Below, one piece after another: positions 16,988 to 25,941 of a stretch of DNA of 64,000 nucleotides. The first letter of the stretch is position 1; each line of letters begins with the position of its first letter. A program made the translations under genes and the position numbers. The notes under the pieces are model-generated. The model was not told the origin of the DNA. It worked only from the letters and a program-made list of their open reading frames with translations, and ran no database searches. This DNA comes from Pseudomonadota bacterium (GTDB lineage Bacteria > Desulfobacterota > Binatia > Binatales > Binataceae), in NCBI GenBank assembly GCA_021325025.1, contig JAJPHZ010000040.1, positions 1 through 64,000 of the forward strand, given 5' to 3'.

Positions 16988-17512
16988 ATGGTCAGAAATA
17001 TCGCTGCGCTGGCGCTGGCCTGCGCCGCGGTGCAGTGCGCCGGCTGCGCGACAATCGTCCACGGCACCACCGAGCGCGTTCAGATCGATTCCACTCCCAG
17101 CGGCGCGGAAGTCGCGATCGACGATTCCCAGCGTGTCATTACACCTTCCGCAGTGGACCTGTCTCGCGGCAGCGCGCACAAGCTGGTCTTCCACAAGCCA
17201 GGCTACCAGGACACCACCGAGACCCTGACGTCGGGCGTATCGGGATGGATTTTGGGCAACCTGCTGGCCGGCGGCGTGGTCGGGATGGCGATCGACGCCT
17301 CCGACGGCGCCGCACGCCAACTGTCCGCTGATCGCGTCAACATAGCGCTCACTCCGCTGCCCGCGCTGCCGCCCAAAGCGGCCGCCGGGTCCCCGCAGGG
17401 CGGAGCACCTGAAGTGCCGCCTGACCTGCCTGCGCTTTTTATGCACGACGCGCAACCGGCTGTCGCGCCGACACAGCCCCACGGCCCGCCGCCGGACTTT
17501 TCCGACGACTAG
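16988..17512 (+). CDS. PEGA-type lipoprotein
   Basis: A 174-aa protein starting at ATG 16988 after AAGGGGGGA. A signal peptide with a lipobox ending CAGC (Cys20) predicts a lipid-anchored protein. Residues 23-70 (TIVHGTTERVQIDSTPSGAEV, in parts) resemble a PEGA domain, a small beta fold common in surface proteins. A hydrophobic, glycine-rich stretch near 84-100 (GWILGNLLAGGVVGMAID) follows, then a Pro-rich low-complexity tail. Role unknown; envelope-associated. Confidence 0.75.
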   Translation: MVRNIAALALACAAVQCAGCATIVHGTTERVQIDSTPSGAEVAIDDSQRVITPSAVDLSRGSAHKLVFHKPGYQDTTETLTSGVSGWILGNLLAGGVVGMAIDASDGAARQLSADRVNIALTPLPALPPKAAAGSPQGGAPEVPPDLPALFMHDAQPAVAPTQPHGPPPDFSDD

Positions 17513-17578
17513 CAGGTCACGGAAAAGTCATCTCGCTGTAACCTCTCCGCACGCTGGCGCCATCAAGGGTGATCGGCA

Positions 17579-18313
17579 CTAATTGTTGATGTGCAGTTCG
17601 GCGCGCTCGGCGGTCTCCTTGGCTTTGGCGCGCTCGCGCCCGCGTCTGATTTCGGCCAACTGATCGAAGATCGAACGGGATTGCGGCTTTGGCGGCGCGG
17701 CGGCGGCCGCACGGCGCTCGGCAGCGGACGCCGGCAACCGCGGCGGGCTGGCTTCATAGGTCGCATGTCCCGAGGTCTGCATCGGGTTTAGTCGATGCGG
17801 CGGCGGCTGACCGAGCAGGTACAGCCAGAGCACTTTGCGCACGTAGGCCTGGGTTTCCTCGTAGGGTGGAATCCCGCGGTATTTTTCCACCGCGCCAGTC
17901 CCCGCATTGTAAGCCGCGATCACGGCAGGCAGATCGACCTCGCCGTAGGGGGCCTGCAGGCGCGACCACGCCCGCAGCCCGGCCAGAAACCGCGCTGCGC
18001 CCAGCACGTTTTCCACCGGATCGAAGGGATGGTCGACGCGATAACGGCGCGCCGTGTCCGGCATCAGTTGCATCAGGCCCTGGGCGCCCTTGGGTGAAAC
18101 CGCCTGGGGGTTGTTGTTGGATTCGGCCGTCGCAATCGCGGCCAACAGGTCGGGGTCGAGGTCGTAGATGTAGCCGACCACCTGGTAGAGCTGACGCATG
18201 TCCAAAACCGGCGGCCCCAGCGTCTGCTGGCCATACCCGGCCGCCGCCGCAGCGGCCATCAACGCCAGCACAAAACCAAGGGCCACCAGCCGCTTCACTT
18301 CACCGCGCTCCAT
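17579..18313 (-). CDS. Lytic transglycosylase (SLT domain)
   Basis: A 244-aa exported protein with an N-terminal hydrophobic signal (LVALGFVLALMAAAAAAGYG). The SLT catalytic domain spans about residues 40-165: IATAESNNNPQAVSPKG carries the catalytic Glu, followed by GLMQLMPDTARRY and AAYNAGTGAVEKY. It cleaves peptidoglycan glycan strands to 1,6-anhydromuropeptides in the periplasm. The C-terminal 75 residues are basic, Ala/Pro-rich and probably disordered. It is convergent with the PEGA lipoprotein and separate from the muropeptide genes at 46-50 kb. Confidence 0.92.
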   Translation of the reverse strand: MERGEVKRLVALGFVLALMAAAAAAGYGQQTLGPPVLDMRQLYQVVGYIYDLDPDLLAAIATAESNNNPQAVSPKGAQGLMQLMPDTARRYRVDHPFDPVENVLGAARFLAGLRAWSRLQAPYGEVDLPAVIAAYNAGTGAVEKYRGIPPYEETQAYVRKVLWLYLLGQPPPHRLNPMQTSGHATYEASPPRLPASAAERRAAAAAPPKPQSRSIFDQLAEIRRGRERAKAKETAERAELHINN

Positions 18314-18438
18314 TACCTGCCGTCGGCGAAATAATTCGCAGACCGACGTTTCAAGCTTCCTATGTTGGCGATAGCAAACCCTGGCGTCAAGCTTCCGAAG
18401 CTTGCCGCTTCCAGGTCGGATATTCCTGCGATCGCCGC

Positions 18439-19704
18439 CTAAATCACACCCGCCTGGCGCAGGCGTTCCTGCTCGGCCTTGGTCAGCTTGAGCAGTTCGC
18501 CATAGACGTAGTCGTTGTCCTCGCCGTAGCAGGGGGCGGAGCGGCGCGTGGGTCCGCCCTGATCGGACTGCAGGTTGGCGAAGTGCCAGGCGATGTCGCG
18601 ATGCGGCCAGGGACCGACCTCGCTGTGCGGCAGCGTGATCATCCAGTTAAGATGCTTTAGCTGCGGGTCGAGTTCGAGCCGATCCTGCGCCCTTTGACAA
18701 ACTCCCGCCGGCACGCCCGCCTTCTGCAACCGCTCCTGTATCGCGTAGCCGTCCTGCTCCCTGGTCCACGCTTCCATCAGCCGATCCAGCTCGTCGTGAT
18801 TCGCAATTCGCGCCGCCATCGTCGCGAACTTCACCTCCGACGCCCATCCCGGATTGCCCATCTCGCGCACCAGCGCGCGCCATTCGTCCTCATTGGTGAC
18901 GGCGATCGCAATCCACCGGTCCGCCCCCGGCCCCGCGCATCGATACGCGCCGTGCGGCGCCGCCGGCCGGTACGGCGAGCGGTTGCCGGTGCGCTGCCAA
19001 TGGCGTCCGTTGGCCAAGTAGTCGAGAATCGCCGTGCCGGTCATGTAAATGGCGGGCTCGATCTGCGAGCCGTCGATATACTGACCCTTGCCGGTGGCCT
19101 GCTTGTAGTTGAGCGCCAGCAGCATCCCGATCGCGCAGTAGTACGCGCCGCTCCAGTCCATGTAGGAAAAGCCCCATCCCGCGGGCGGATGCGGCTCGGG
19201 CAGCCCCGATTGCTCGGTCAGTCCCGACACACCCTGCGCGATCGGACCATAGGACGCGTACTTCACGTAAGGGCCCTTCTTGCCCCATCCCGGCTGCTGG
19301 TAGTAGATGATGTCGGGTTTGACCGACTTGAGCACCTCGTAGCCCAGCCCCAGTTTGTCCATCGTCTCCGCCGTGAACGACTCCACCACGATGTCGCTGA
19401 TTGCGACCAGGCGCAGGAACAGCTTGCGCCCCTCGGGATGCTTGACGTTGAGGCTGATGCCGTACTTGCCGGCGTTGATCGCGTTGAAGTAGCCCGAGCG
19501 GTTGGGACTTTGCGGGTTGAGCGGCGCACGGTCGGGCTGGCGATAGGGAATCGGCGTCTGCGCGTGAAACCGCAGCCAGTCCATCCGCCCCTGGTATTCG
19601 ATGCGGATTACCTCCGCGCCCAGCGCCGACATCAGCTTCAGCCCGCCCGCCCCTGCCATCAGCCAGCTCAAATCCGCGATTCTCACACCTTCCAACGGTC
19701 GCAT
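18439..19704 (-). CDS. CaiB/BaiF class III CoA-transferase, Asp-bearing subunit (pair B, second)
   Basis: A 421-aa protein. ATG 19704 is chosen because AAGGAGAAG precedes it; the upstream in-frame extension lacks family similarity. VRIADLSWLMAG and LGAEVIRIEYQG open the fold. Catalytic Asp183 (YMDWSGAYY) and TGKGQYIDGS are present. It follows, 44 nt downstream, a second CoA-transferase that lacks the Asp, so the two may form a heterodimer with this as the active half, as in two-subunit enzymes such as BbsEF. Substrate unknown. Confidence 0.9.
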   Translation of the reverse strand: MRPLEGVRIADLSWLMAGAGGLKLMSALGAEVIRIEYQGRMDWLRFHAQTPIPYRQPDRAPLNPQSPNRSGYFNAINAGKYGISLNVKHPEGRKLFLRLVAISDIVVESFTAETMDKLGLGYEVLKSVKPDIIYYQQPGWGKKGPYVKYASYGPIAQGVSGLTEQSGLPEPHPPAGWGFSYMDWSGAYYCAIGMLLALNYKQATGKGQYIDGSQIEPAIYMTGTAILDYLANGRHWQRTGNRSPYRPAAPHGAYRCAGPGADRWIAIAVTNEDEWRALVREMGNPGWASEVKFATMAARIANHDELDRLMEAWTREQDGYAIQERLQKAGVPAGVCQRAQDRLELDPQLKHLNWMITLPHSEVGPWPHRDIAWHFANLQSDQGGPTRRSAPCYGEDNDYVYGELLKLTKAEQERLRQAGVI

Positions 19705-19748
19705 AATTCTTCTCCTTGTTTTCGCTGTGTGCGGTGTGGACTCGCCGC

Positions 19749-20996
19749 TCAGATGACTCCGCACTCGCGCAGCCGCTTGAGTTCCGCGGCGCCCTTGCCC
19801 AAAATCCCACCGAACACGGCCTCGTTGTGCTCGCCGATCAGCGGCGCGCGCGGGCCGGTGCGCCACGGGCATTCCTCCGACAGCATCGGCGAGCGCGGAT
19901 AGGTGAAGCTGCGGCCCAGTTCCGGATGCTCGACTTCGCCGAAAGTCTGGCGCGTGCGCCATTGCGGGTCGTCAAGATTCTCCTCGGGCTTGCGCACCGG
20001 CACCCAGGGGATGCCAAGGTCCTGGGCCTCGTGCCAGGTCTCCTCCAGATTGGAGGCGGCGACGCACTTGCCGACCTGGGCGTAGAAATGATGGTGGAAT
20101 TCGCGGTTCCTGCGGCTTTCAGGGTCCTTGTATTTGTCGCTGCCCAGATCGTCGGCGAAACCTTTGCGCGTCAGCAACTCGACTATCGCCTCGAAGCCGC
20201 CCGCAAATGGATTGGCGATTATGCAATGATAGCGGCCGTCTTTGGTCTTGTACTGCGTGGGCGCGTCGGGTTCGGGCCGCGCATGCCGTCCGGTCAGGCG
20301 CAGGTAGGGCCGGCCGGTGAACAGGAAGCATTCGACGTCGTGCTCGGTGCAGCAGCTAATCGCCTGATGAATCGGCAGGTCGATATAGTCGCCGCAGCCG
20401 GTCTTGCCGCGCGCGAACAGCGCACCGAGCGCCGCGATAAAGGCCTGGTTGCCCGCGATATGATAGGAATGCCACATCTGCGGCGAGATCGGCGGCGTGT
20501 CGTAGGTCAGGTCGGGCCTGGGGTCGTATCCGCAATGCATCATCTCGCCGCCCAGCGCCATGTGTATGAGATCGTTGGCCTTGTAGTCGCGCCAGGGACC
20601 GCTGCGGCCAAAGGGCGTGATGCGCACATAGACCAGGCCCGGATTGAGCTTTTGCAGCGCCTCCCAGTCAAAGCCCAGGTTCTCCATGGTGTCCAGCGGC
20701 AGGCTGTCGATCACCACCGTGGTCTGTGCGAGCAGGCCGCGCAGCAGTTCGCGCCCCTCGGCGGCGTTGATGTCGAGCGTGACACCGCGCTTGCCGAAGT
20801 TGAAATGCCAGAAGTACAGGCTGCGCTCGGGATGGGGCTCGTCGTGGTAGAACGGACCGATTGAACGCGTGCTCGAGCCGCCCGGCGGCTCCACCTTGAT
20901 TACGTCGGCGCCCGCTCCGGCAAACAGCTTGCCGCAGAACTCACCCTTCTCGTCGCCCAACTCCAGGACCTTAACGTGGGATAGAAATCCGGCCAT
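19749..20996 (-). CDS. CaiB/BaiF CoA-transferase homologue lacking the catalytic Asp (pair B, first)
   Basis: A 415-aa protein. ATG 20996 has GGAGAG just upstream and is preferred over ATG 21008. LGDEKGEFCGKLFAGAGADV and IKVEPPGG match the family. At the catalytic position, counting back from TGCGDYID, the residue is Tyr178 (HSYHIAG) instead of Asp. The frame is intact, so loss is not decay. It precedes an Asp-bearing CoA-transferase by 44 nt. It is clearly related in style to the Asp-less protein at 59869 (both have the DxKGxxCGKxFA start and a GCG turn), so these form a distinct subfamily, probably a CoA- or acid-binding partner. Confidence 0.9.
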   Translation of the reverse strand: MAGFLSHVKVLELGDEKGEFCGKLFAGAGADVIKVEPPGGSSTRSIGPFYHDEPHPERSLYFWHFNFGKRGVTLDINAAEGRELLRGLLAQTTVVIDSLPLDTMENLGFDWEALQKLNPGLVYVRITPFGRSGPWRDYKANDLIHMALGGEMMHCGYDPRPDLTYDTPPISPQMWHSYHIAGNQAFIAALGALFARGKTGCGDYIDLPIHQAISCCTEHDVECFLFTGRPYLRLTGRHARPEPDAPTQYKTKDGRYHCIIANPFAGGFEAIVELLTRKGFADDLGSDKYKDPESRRNREFHHHFYAQVGKCVAASNLEETWHEAQDLGIPWVPVRKPEENLDDPQWRTRQTFGEVEHPELGRSFTYPRSPMLSEECPWRTGPRAPLIGEHNEAVFGGILGKGAAELKRLRECGVI

Positions 20997-21133
20997 TGCG
21001 CTCTCCAATCGTACAATACTCAGTGTTTCAAATGACTAAAGTTCATATGGAAAACCCACTGCGGTGGGTCGCCTGCAACGATATTTGATTTTCTCCGATA
21101 GCTTGGTCAGCTTCACCCGTAATAAGCATCCTA

Positions 21134-21256
21134 GTCATCCTGAGCGAAGGCGGCCGGAGCGAAGGATCTCACGCGGTCCTTCGCGCGCGTCAAACCACGC
21201 AGGTTTTGATTACGCGCGGCAGACTGCGCGAGACCCCTCACCTGGTTCAGGATGAC
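21134..21256. repeat. Intergenic palindromic repeat element
   Basis: The 272-nt gap between the two minus-strand genes holds a 123-bp element bounded by perfect 10-bp inverted ends (GTCATCCTGA at 21134-21143, TCAGGATGAC at 21247-21256). Inside is a second perfect inverted repeat, GCGAAGGA/TCCTTCGC (21159-21166 and 21177-21184). The phrase CCTGAGCGAAG...GAAGGATCT is one I recall as a dispersed intergenic repeat in many environmental genomes. A 6-bp hairpin (ACCCAC/GTGGGT, 21054-21069) lies between it and the CoA-transferase start. No ORF is evident. Confidence 0.65.
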
Positions 21257-21280
21257 CAAGGGGGGCAGCAGCTTCTCACC

Positions 21281-22393
21281 CTAATTCAATCCATACAGCC
21301 GGACCGCATTGCCGGCCACGATTTTCCGCCTGGTCTCCTCCCTGACGCCCCTGAACGTATCCTCGACGTATTGGCGGGAATTGGGCCAGGTGGTGTCGGT
21401 ATGTGGATAGTCCGACGACCACATCAGGTTGTCCGCACCAATCTCCTCGGCGATTTTCACTCCGATTGGATCCTCTATGAATGTTGCATAGACCTGGCGG
21501 TGGAAGTATTCGCTGGGCAGCAGCGGAAGATCAAGTTTGGTCCAGTGGCGATGGCGCTTGTAGGTGCGGTCCATTTTTTCCAGGAAATAGCCGATCCACC
21601 CGATATTGCCCTCGACCGAGACGAACTTAAGCCGCGGGAAGCGCTCCAGCACGCCGGTGAAGATGATCTTGGCGAGCGTCTCGTAGCAGGCCAGCGAATG
21701 GTTCGCCATCTCGGCGCACAGCAGCCCGGCCGAGTTCAATTCGTTGAAACGCTCGGCCTTGCTGCCGGTGATCAGATGAATATGCACGGGCAGACCCGCC
21801 TCCTGCGCGGCGGCCCAAATCGGATCGTAAATGGCGTTGTCCAACGGCTTGAGCCGCGGATACGTCGGCACCATCACGCCGCGCAGTTCCGCCACCTTCG
21901 CCACACGCTGTACCTCCGCCACCGACGCATCGATGTCATCCACCGGCAGCAGCGCCACGCCCAGAAGGCGCGCCCGGTCGACCGAGCAGAAATCGGCGAG
22001 GAAATCGTTGTAGGCGCGCAGGCAGGCAAGTTGCAGCTCCAAATCCTTCATGTTGTAGAACTCGGCGATTGCCAAATTGGGAAACAGCACCTGCGCGTCC
22101 ACGCCGTCGATATCCATGTCGCGCAGCCGTTCGTGCGGCTCATATGAGCCTTTCCTGATAGTGGCATAGCTCTCGCCGGCAGGCTTATATTCCTCGAACT
22201 TCCTGCCCGCCTGGGCGCCCAGCCCGAACGTCGCGCCCACCTTGCCGTCGATCTGCCAGGCGTCGCCGTTGGGCGTATGGACGATTTTGGGTGCACGCGA
22301 TTTGAACCGGGCGGGAACGCGGCTTTGCCAGGTGTCTTCGGGTTCCTGCACGTGATCGTCGGCGGATACCAGATTGTAGTTTCGTTTTTCCAT
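21281..22393 (-). CDS. ACMSD-type amidohydrolase family protein
   Basis: A 370-aa protein of the metal-dependent hydrolase group that includes aminocarboxymuconate-semialdehyde decarboxylase. Landmarks are SADDHVQEP at the N-terminus (the HxH position is DDHV, one His replaced, as in many of these relatives), GVDAQVLFPN, GLPVHIHLI, ERFPRLKFVSVEGNIGW and the C-terminal SSDYPHTDTTWP with the metal Asp. ATG 22393 is preceded by GGAG. Members often decarboxylate or hydrolyse aromatic acids. It lies between the double CoA-transferase and pair B on the same strand, consistent with a shared degradation route. Confidence 0.88.
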   Translation of the reverse strand: MEKRNYNLVSADDHVQEPEDTWQSRVPARFKSRAPKIVHTPNGDAWQIDGKVGATFGLGAQAGRKFEEYKPAGESYATIRKGSYEPHERLRDMDIDGVDAQVLFPNLAIAEFYNMKDLELQLACLRAYNDFLADFCSVDRARLLGVALLPVDDIDASVAEVQRVAKVAELRGVMVPTYPRLKPLDNAIYDPIWAAAQEAGLPVHIHLITGSKAERFNELNSAGLLCAEMANHSLACYETLAKIIFTGVLERFPRLKFVSVEGNIGWIGYFLEKMDRTYKRHRHWTKLDLPLLPSEYFHRQVYATFIEDPIGVKIAEEIGADNLMWSSDYPHTDTTWPNSRQYVEDTFRGVREETRRKIVAGNAVRLYGLN

Positions 22394-22512
22394 GATAATT
22401 GCTCCAACCTATAAACTGATTACCGGCCGGATTGGATTTGCCGACCAGTACTCTTACCCTTTCCCTGGTCAGGGAGATGGATAAGAAGCTTTTGGCCGCC
22501 AGACAATCGAGA

Positions 22513-24852
22513 TCAGCCTTCGGGCCAGCTTACAACACCTTGACTCCTTAGTTTCTCCTGCTCGCGCGCGCCATATCCCAGTTCGTGCAGGATCTGCCGC
22601 GTATGCTCCCCGAGCACCGGCGGCGGTCCCTGGATTGCCTGCGGCGTCTGCGAGAAGCGGATCGTCCGGCCGAACTGCCGCAGCATCGCACCCAGGTCGC
22701 CCTGGAAGTACTCGACGACGCGCCCGCTTTGAATCGCCCACGGATCCATCAGATAGTCCCGCCAGTAGCCCCGATTGCACACTTCGCACGGCACTCCCGC
22801 CTTGTCCAGCATCGTGAACCACTGCGCGGCGGTCCTGCGCCTGAAGATCGGTTCCAAAATCGCTGCCACCTCTTCGCGATGGTCAACGCGGCCGTGATAG
22901 GTGGCCAAGCGCGAATCGGCAGCGAGTTGCGGCTGCTCCAACACTTCACACAAACGCCGCCAATGCTGCTGCGTGAGTGCCGCGACGCAGATCCATCCTG
23001 CGGCCGTTTCATAGATTCGATACCCCGCGCTGGTGCCGGTCTGGCTGCAATTGAGCGTCGGACGCCGGCGCACATCGGATCGCTCGCTGATGAACGCGTC
23101 GGAGTTGTACCACAGGCCGGCGTTGAGCAGCGAGCCGTCGACGAACTGACCCTCGCCGGTGCGGTCGCGATGGTAGATCGCCATGATGGTTGCGATTGCA
23201 GACAGCGTGGCGCCGCCGATATCCACCGGGCCGGCCTGTATCCACAGCGGAGGGTTGCCCTCGCCGCCGCTCATGTACTCTGTCCCGCACATCGCCTCGA
23301 AGAGCTGATCGTATCCGCCCATCGCCGCGCTCGGACCGTGCGTGCCGTAGGCGGCGCTGTGGCAATAGATCAGGTCGGGCTTGATCGCGCTGAGCGCTGG
23401 GTAATCGATCTTGAGCCGCTCCGCGACGCCCGGGCGCTGGTTATGATGCACGACATCGGCCCGCCTGATGAGGCGGTAGATGATTTCCAGTCCGTCGGGA
23501 TGCTTGAGATCGACCGCGAGGTCCAACTTCCCGCGCTGACAGGCGAAAAACGGCTGCGCCGGATACCGCATCCGGTCGCCTTCAAGCCGCTCCACCTTGA
23601 TGACCCTGGCGCCCAGGTCCGCCATCAGCATCGGCCCGAACGGACCGGCCAGATATTCGCCGAAGTCAACCACCGTGATATCGGCCAGCGGATGCGGCAG
23701 CGCTCTGGCGGTTGCCGGGTTTCGCGCGTGCACGGAGGGCGGATGGAGGAGTTCGGCCGCGATTTGCACCGAATGCTGACCGGGCTCGGGAGCCGGTCCC
23801 TTGATGCGTCCGGGCGCTTTGGAAAACCGAATCGGGATGCCGATCTGCGTGGTGCGGCCGCGGCGCGGGTCGTCGATTTCCGCGACCATCCCGTTGGCGC
23901 GCGTCTGCCCATGAAGGAGCGCCTCTTCGGTGGGGATGACGCCTTCGACCGGAACGTCATGCTCGCGGAGCAGCCTGATCCACTCCTCACGCGGCCGCGT
24001 TTTGAACACGCGGGCGGCCTGGGCGATAAACCGCCGGCGCTCTTCAACCGGCAGGATTCTGCTACCTTCAGGCGGCTGGGGCAGGGCAATGCCGAGCAGC
24101 CCGGCGATCACCCACAGGTTGCCCTTGTCGGTCATCATATGATGCAGCCAGCGGCCATCGCCGCATTCGTACAGGAATTGCGGGAACGGCTCGATGCTGT
24201 GCATCGCCTCGGCGAACGGCGGCGCCGGCCTGTCCGACCATTGCCACAGCATGCAGGTGAGGATCGCGGTGCCGTCGAGCAGCGAGGTATCGACGAACTG
24301 GCCGCGGCCGCTGTACAGCCGCACGCGCAGTGCGGCGCAAATCCCGATCGCCGCACAGAAGGCGGCGCCATGGCTGGGAAAGGGGCAATACAAAAAGGTC
24401 GGCCCCTCGCGCCGGATACCCGGCTGCTGGAAGTAAAGCCCCAGCCGCGCCGCCACCAGCGCGTCGATCGCCGGGCGCTCGCGCCACGGATGGTCGCATC
24501 CGTAGCCGCTCAGGCGGCAATGCACCAGATGCGGGAAGCGCGTCGCGACTGATTCGGCAGCCAACTCCAATGCCGATGCTTCGGTGGGAGAGTACGAATC
24601 GACCAGCACGTCGGCGCCGGCCAGCAACCGCTGCAGCGTGGCACGCTCGGCGCGATCGCTCAGATCCAGCGTCAGGCTGCGCTTGCTGCGATTCCAGATG
24701 AAGTAGCCCGGCTCAATCTCGCGGTAAGGATCGCCGCCCGGCGGTTCGACCTTGATTACCTCTGCGCCCTGCTCGGCGAGCAGCAGGGTCGTAAGCGCCC
24801 CGGCTATTCCCTGCGAGAGGTCGATTATGCGTATGCCGTCAAAGATCGACAT
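22513..24852 (-). CDS. Double-domain CaiB/BaiF CoA-transferase (natural fusion)
   Basis: A 779-aa protein, about twice the family length. Domain 1 (about 1-370) starts IRIIDLSQGIAGA, has AEVIKVEPPGG and SGRGQFVDTS, but Ser160 stands at the catalytic position. Domain 2 (about 388-779) starts ITVVDFGEYLAGP, has ARVIKVERLEG and TGEGQFVDGS, and keeps Asp544 (PVDIGGA). The linker has no stop or frameshift. Thus one polypeptide carries an inactive and an active unit, the same order as in the two-gene pairs B and C. It lies 18 nt downstream of an SDR and 119 nt upstream of an amidohydrolase gene. Substrate unknown. Confidence 0.93.
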   Translation of the reverse strand: MSIFDGIRIIDLSQGIAGALTTLLLAEQGAEVIKVEPPGGDPYREIEPGYFIWNRSKRSLTLDLSDRAERATLQRLLAGADVLVDSYSPTEASALELAAESVATRFPHLVHCRLSGYGCDHPWRERPAIDALVAARLGLYFQQPGIRREGPTFLYCPFPSHGAAFCAAIGICAALRVRLYSGRGQFVDTSLLDGTAILTCMLWQWSDRPAPPFAEAMHSIEPFPQFLYECGDGRWLHHMMTDKGNLWVIAGLLGIALPQPPEGSRILPVEERRRFIAQAARVFKTRPREEWIRLLREHDVPVEGVIPTEEALLHGQTRANGMVAEIDDPRRGRTTQIGIPIRFSKAPGRIKGPAPEPGQHSVQIAAELLHPPSVHARNPATARALPHPLADITVVDFGEYLAGPFGPMLMADLGARVIKVERLEGDRMRYPAQPFFACQRGKLDLAVDLKHPDGLEIIYRLIRRADVVHHNQRPGVAERLKIDYPALSAIKPDLIYCHSAAYGTHGPSAAMGGYDQLFEAMCGTEYMSGGEGNPPLWIQAGPVDIGGATLSAIATIMAIYHRDRTGEGQFVDGSLLNAGLWYNSDAFISERSDVRRRPTLNCSQTGTSAGYRIYETAAGWICVAALTQQHWRRLCEVLEQPQLAADSRLATYHGRVDHREEVAAILEPIFRRRTAAQWFTMLDKAGVPCEVCNRGYWRDYLMDPWAIQSGRVVEYFQGDLGAMLRQFGRTIRFSQTPQAIQGPPPVLGEHTRQILHELGYGAREQEKLRSQGVVSWPEG

Positions 24853-24870
24853 GATGGTCCACTTGCCGGG

Positions 24871-25818
24871 TCAGCGCTTGTCCAGGGTGAAGAACAACCG
24901 CTCGGGATGCGCAAAACCCAGTTGGCGCGCGCAATAACGGATCGCCTCGGCGTTGGATTTCAGGATTTCGAACCGCCCGCTGTCCATGATTTTGTCCAGG
25001 TTGTCGCGCAGTCCTTCAATCGTGATGTCGGGATCGACCACGCCATCGGTCTGCCCGATGAACATCCGTGCGATTCGGCCGCCGCCCGACACGATGCATT
25101 CGCCGCTGAGCGCGCAATCCTCATGGGCCAGATATCCTACCGCGACAGCGGCACGCTCGGGCGGCAGGTAATTCATCAGGAAGGTGCGCAATTCCGATTC
25201 CGGAAACGCCGCGACGCCGCGCGTGGCGGCGGAGGGCGAGATGGCGTTGCATTTGATGCCAAACTCGGCGCCCTCCAGCGCCAGCGCGCGCGTCAGGCCC
25301 AGGATTGCGGCCTTGGCCGCGCCGTAGGCGCTGTTGCCGGGCAGCCCATAGACCGACGCCGAACTGGTGTTGACGATTCTGCCGTAGCGCGCCTTTTGCA
25401 TGTGCGGCCATGCCGCCTGCGTCACCCACACCGTGCCCAGGAAGCTGACGCCGACCAGGCGCTGAAACTCGTCGGCTGGATATCGAGCGAACGGGCAGGA
25501 CAAGCCGTAGCCGGCGTTGTTGACGACGATGTCGATGCGCCCGAACGCGTCGAGCGCGCGCTGCACGGCGGCCGCCGCGCCCTCCCGATCGCCGACATCG
25601 TGCGCGTCAGCGACCGCCTGCCCGCCGGCCGCCTTGATTTCCTCGACCACCTGTTTGGCCGGAAGCTCGGAAGCGCCGCTCCCGTCCAGCGCCGCACCAA
25701 TGTCGTTGACCACCAAATGCGCGCCGCGCGCTGCCAGCAGATGAGCATAGGCGCGTCCCAGGCCGTTGCCTGCGCCGGTCACCAATGCCACCCGGCCATC
25801 AAAACGCATCTGTTCCAT
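24871..25818 (-). CDS. SDR family oxidoreductase with C-terminal extension
   Basis: A 315-aa SDR; ATG 25818 chosen (ATG 25809 also possible). TGAGNGLG (14-21), NDIG at 39-42, NNAG (100-103), and Tyr165/Lys169 (YGAAK) are intact. About 60 residues after the SDR core (DGVVDPDITIEGLRDNLDKI, in parts) resemble the linker after the dehydrogenase domain in peroxisomal-type multifunctional enzymes, so a 3-hydroxyacyl-CoA substrate is plausible. It heads the minus-strand run with the double CoA-transferase 18 nt downstream. Confidence 0.9.
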   Translation of the reverse strand: MEQMRFDGRVALVTGAGNGLGRAYAHLLAARGAHLVVNDIGAALDGSGASELPAKQVVEEIKAAGGQAVADAHDVGDREGAAAAVQRALDAFGRIDIVVNNAGYGLSCPFARYPADEFQRLVGVSFLGTVWVTQAAWPHMQKARYGRIVNTSSASVYGLPGNSAYGAAKAAILGLTRALALEGAEFGIKCNAISPSAATRGVAAFPESELRTFLMNYLPPERAAVAVGYLAHEDCALSGECIVSGGGRIARMFIGQTDGVVDPDITIEGLRDNLDKIMDSGRFEILKSNAEAIRYCARQLGFAHPERLFFTLDKR

Positions 25819-25941
25819 TTCCGCTCGAGCCTCGCTTGGACTGGCAGCGCCAGCCCCTTCGTGGCAGCTACTATGCCGCAGACGCCTGCGGAATGATAAT
25901 AGTGGCGCCGGCCTGGAGCCTGTGATTTCCTGATCGAACCG

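Noticed and set aside
22585..24552. A 655-codon open frame opposite the double CoA-transferase
   Set aside because: No domain or motif, low-complexity Arg/Gly content, no ribosome binding site; the minus-strand gene explains the region fully.
22513..24852. The double CoA-transferase as an assembly artefact of two genes
   Set aside because: The join is in frame with a plausible linker and no repeated sequence; the two halves are clearly different. It cannot be wholly excluded without reads.
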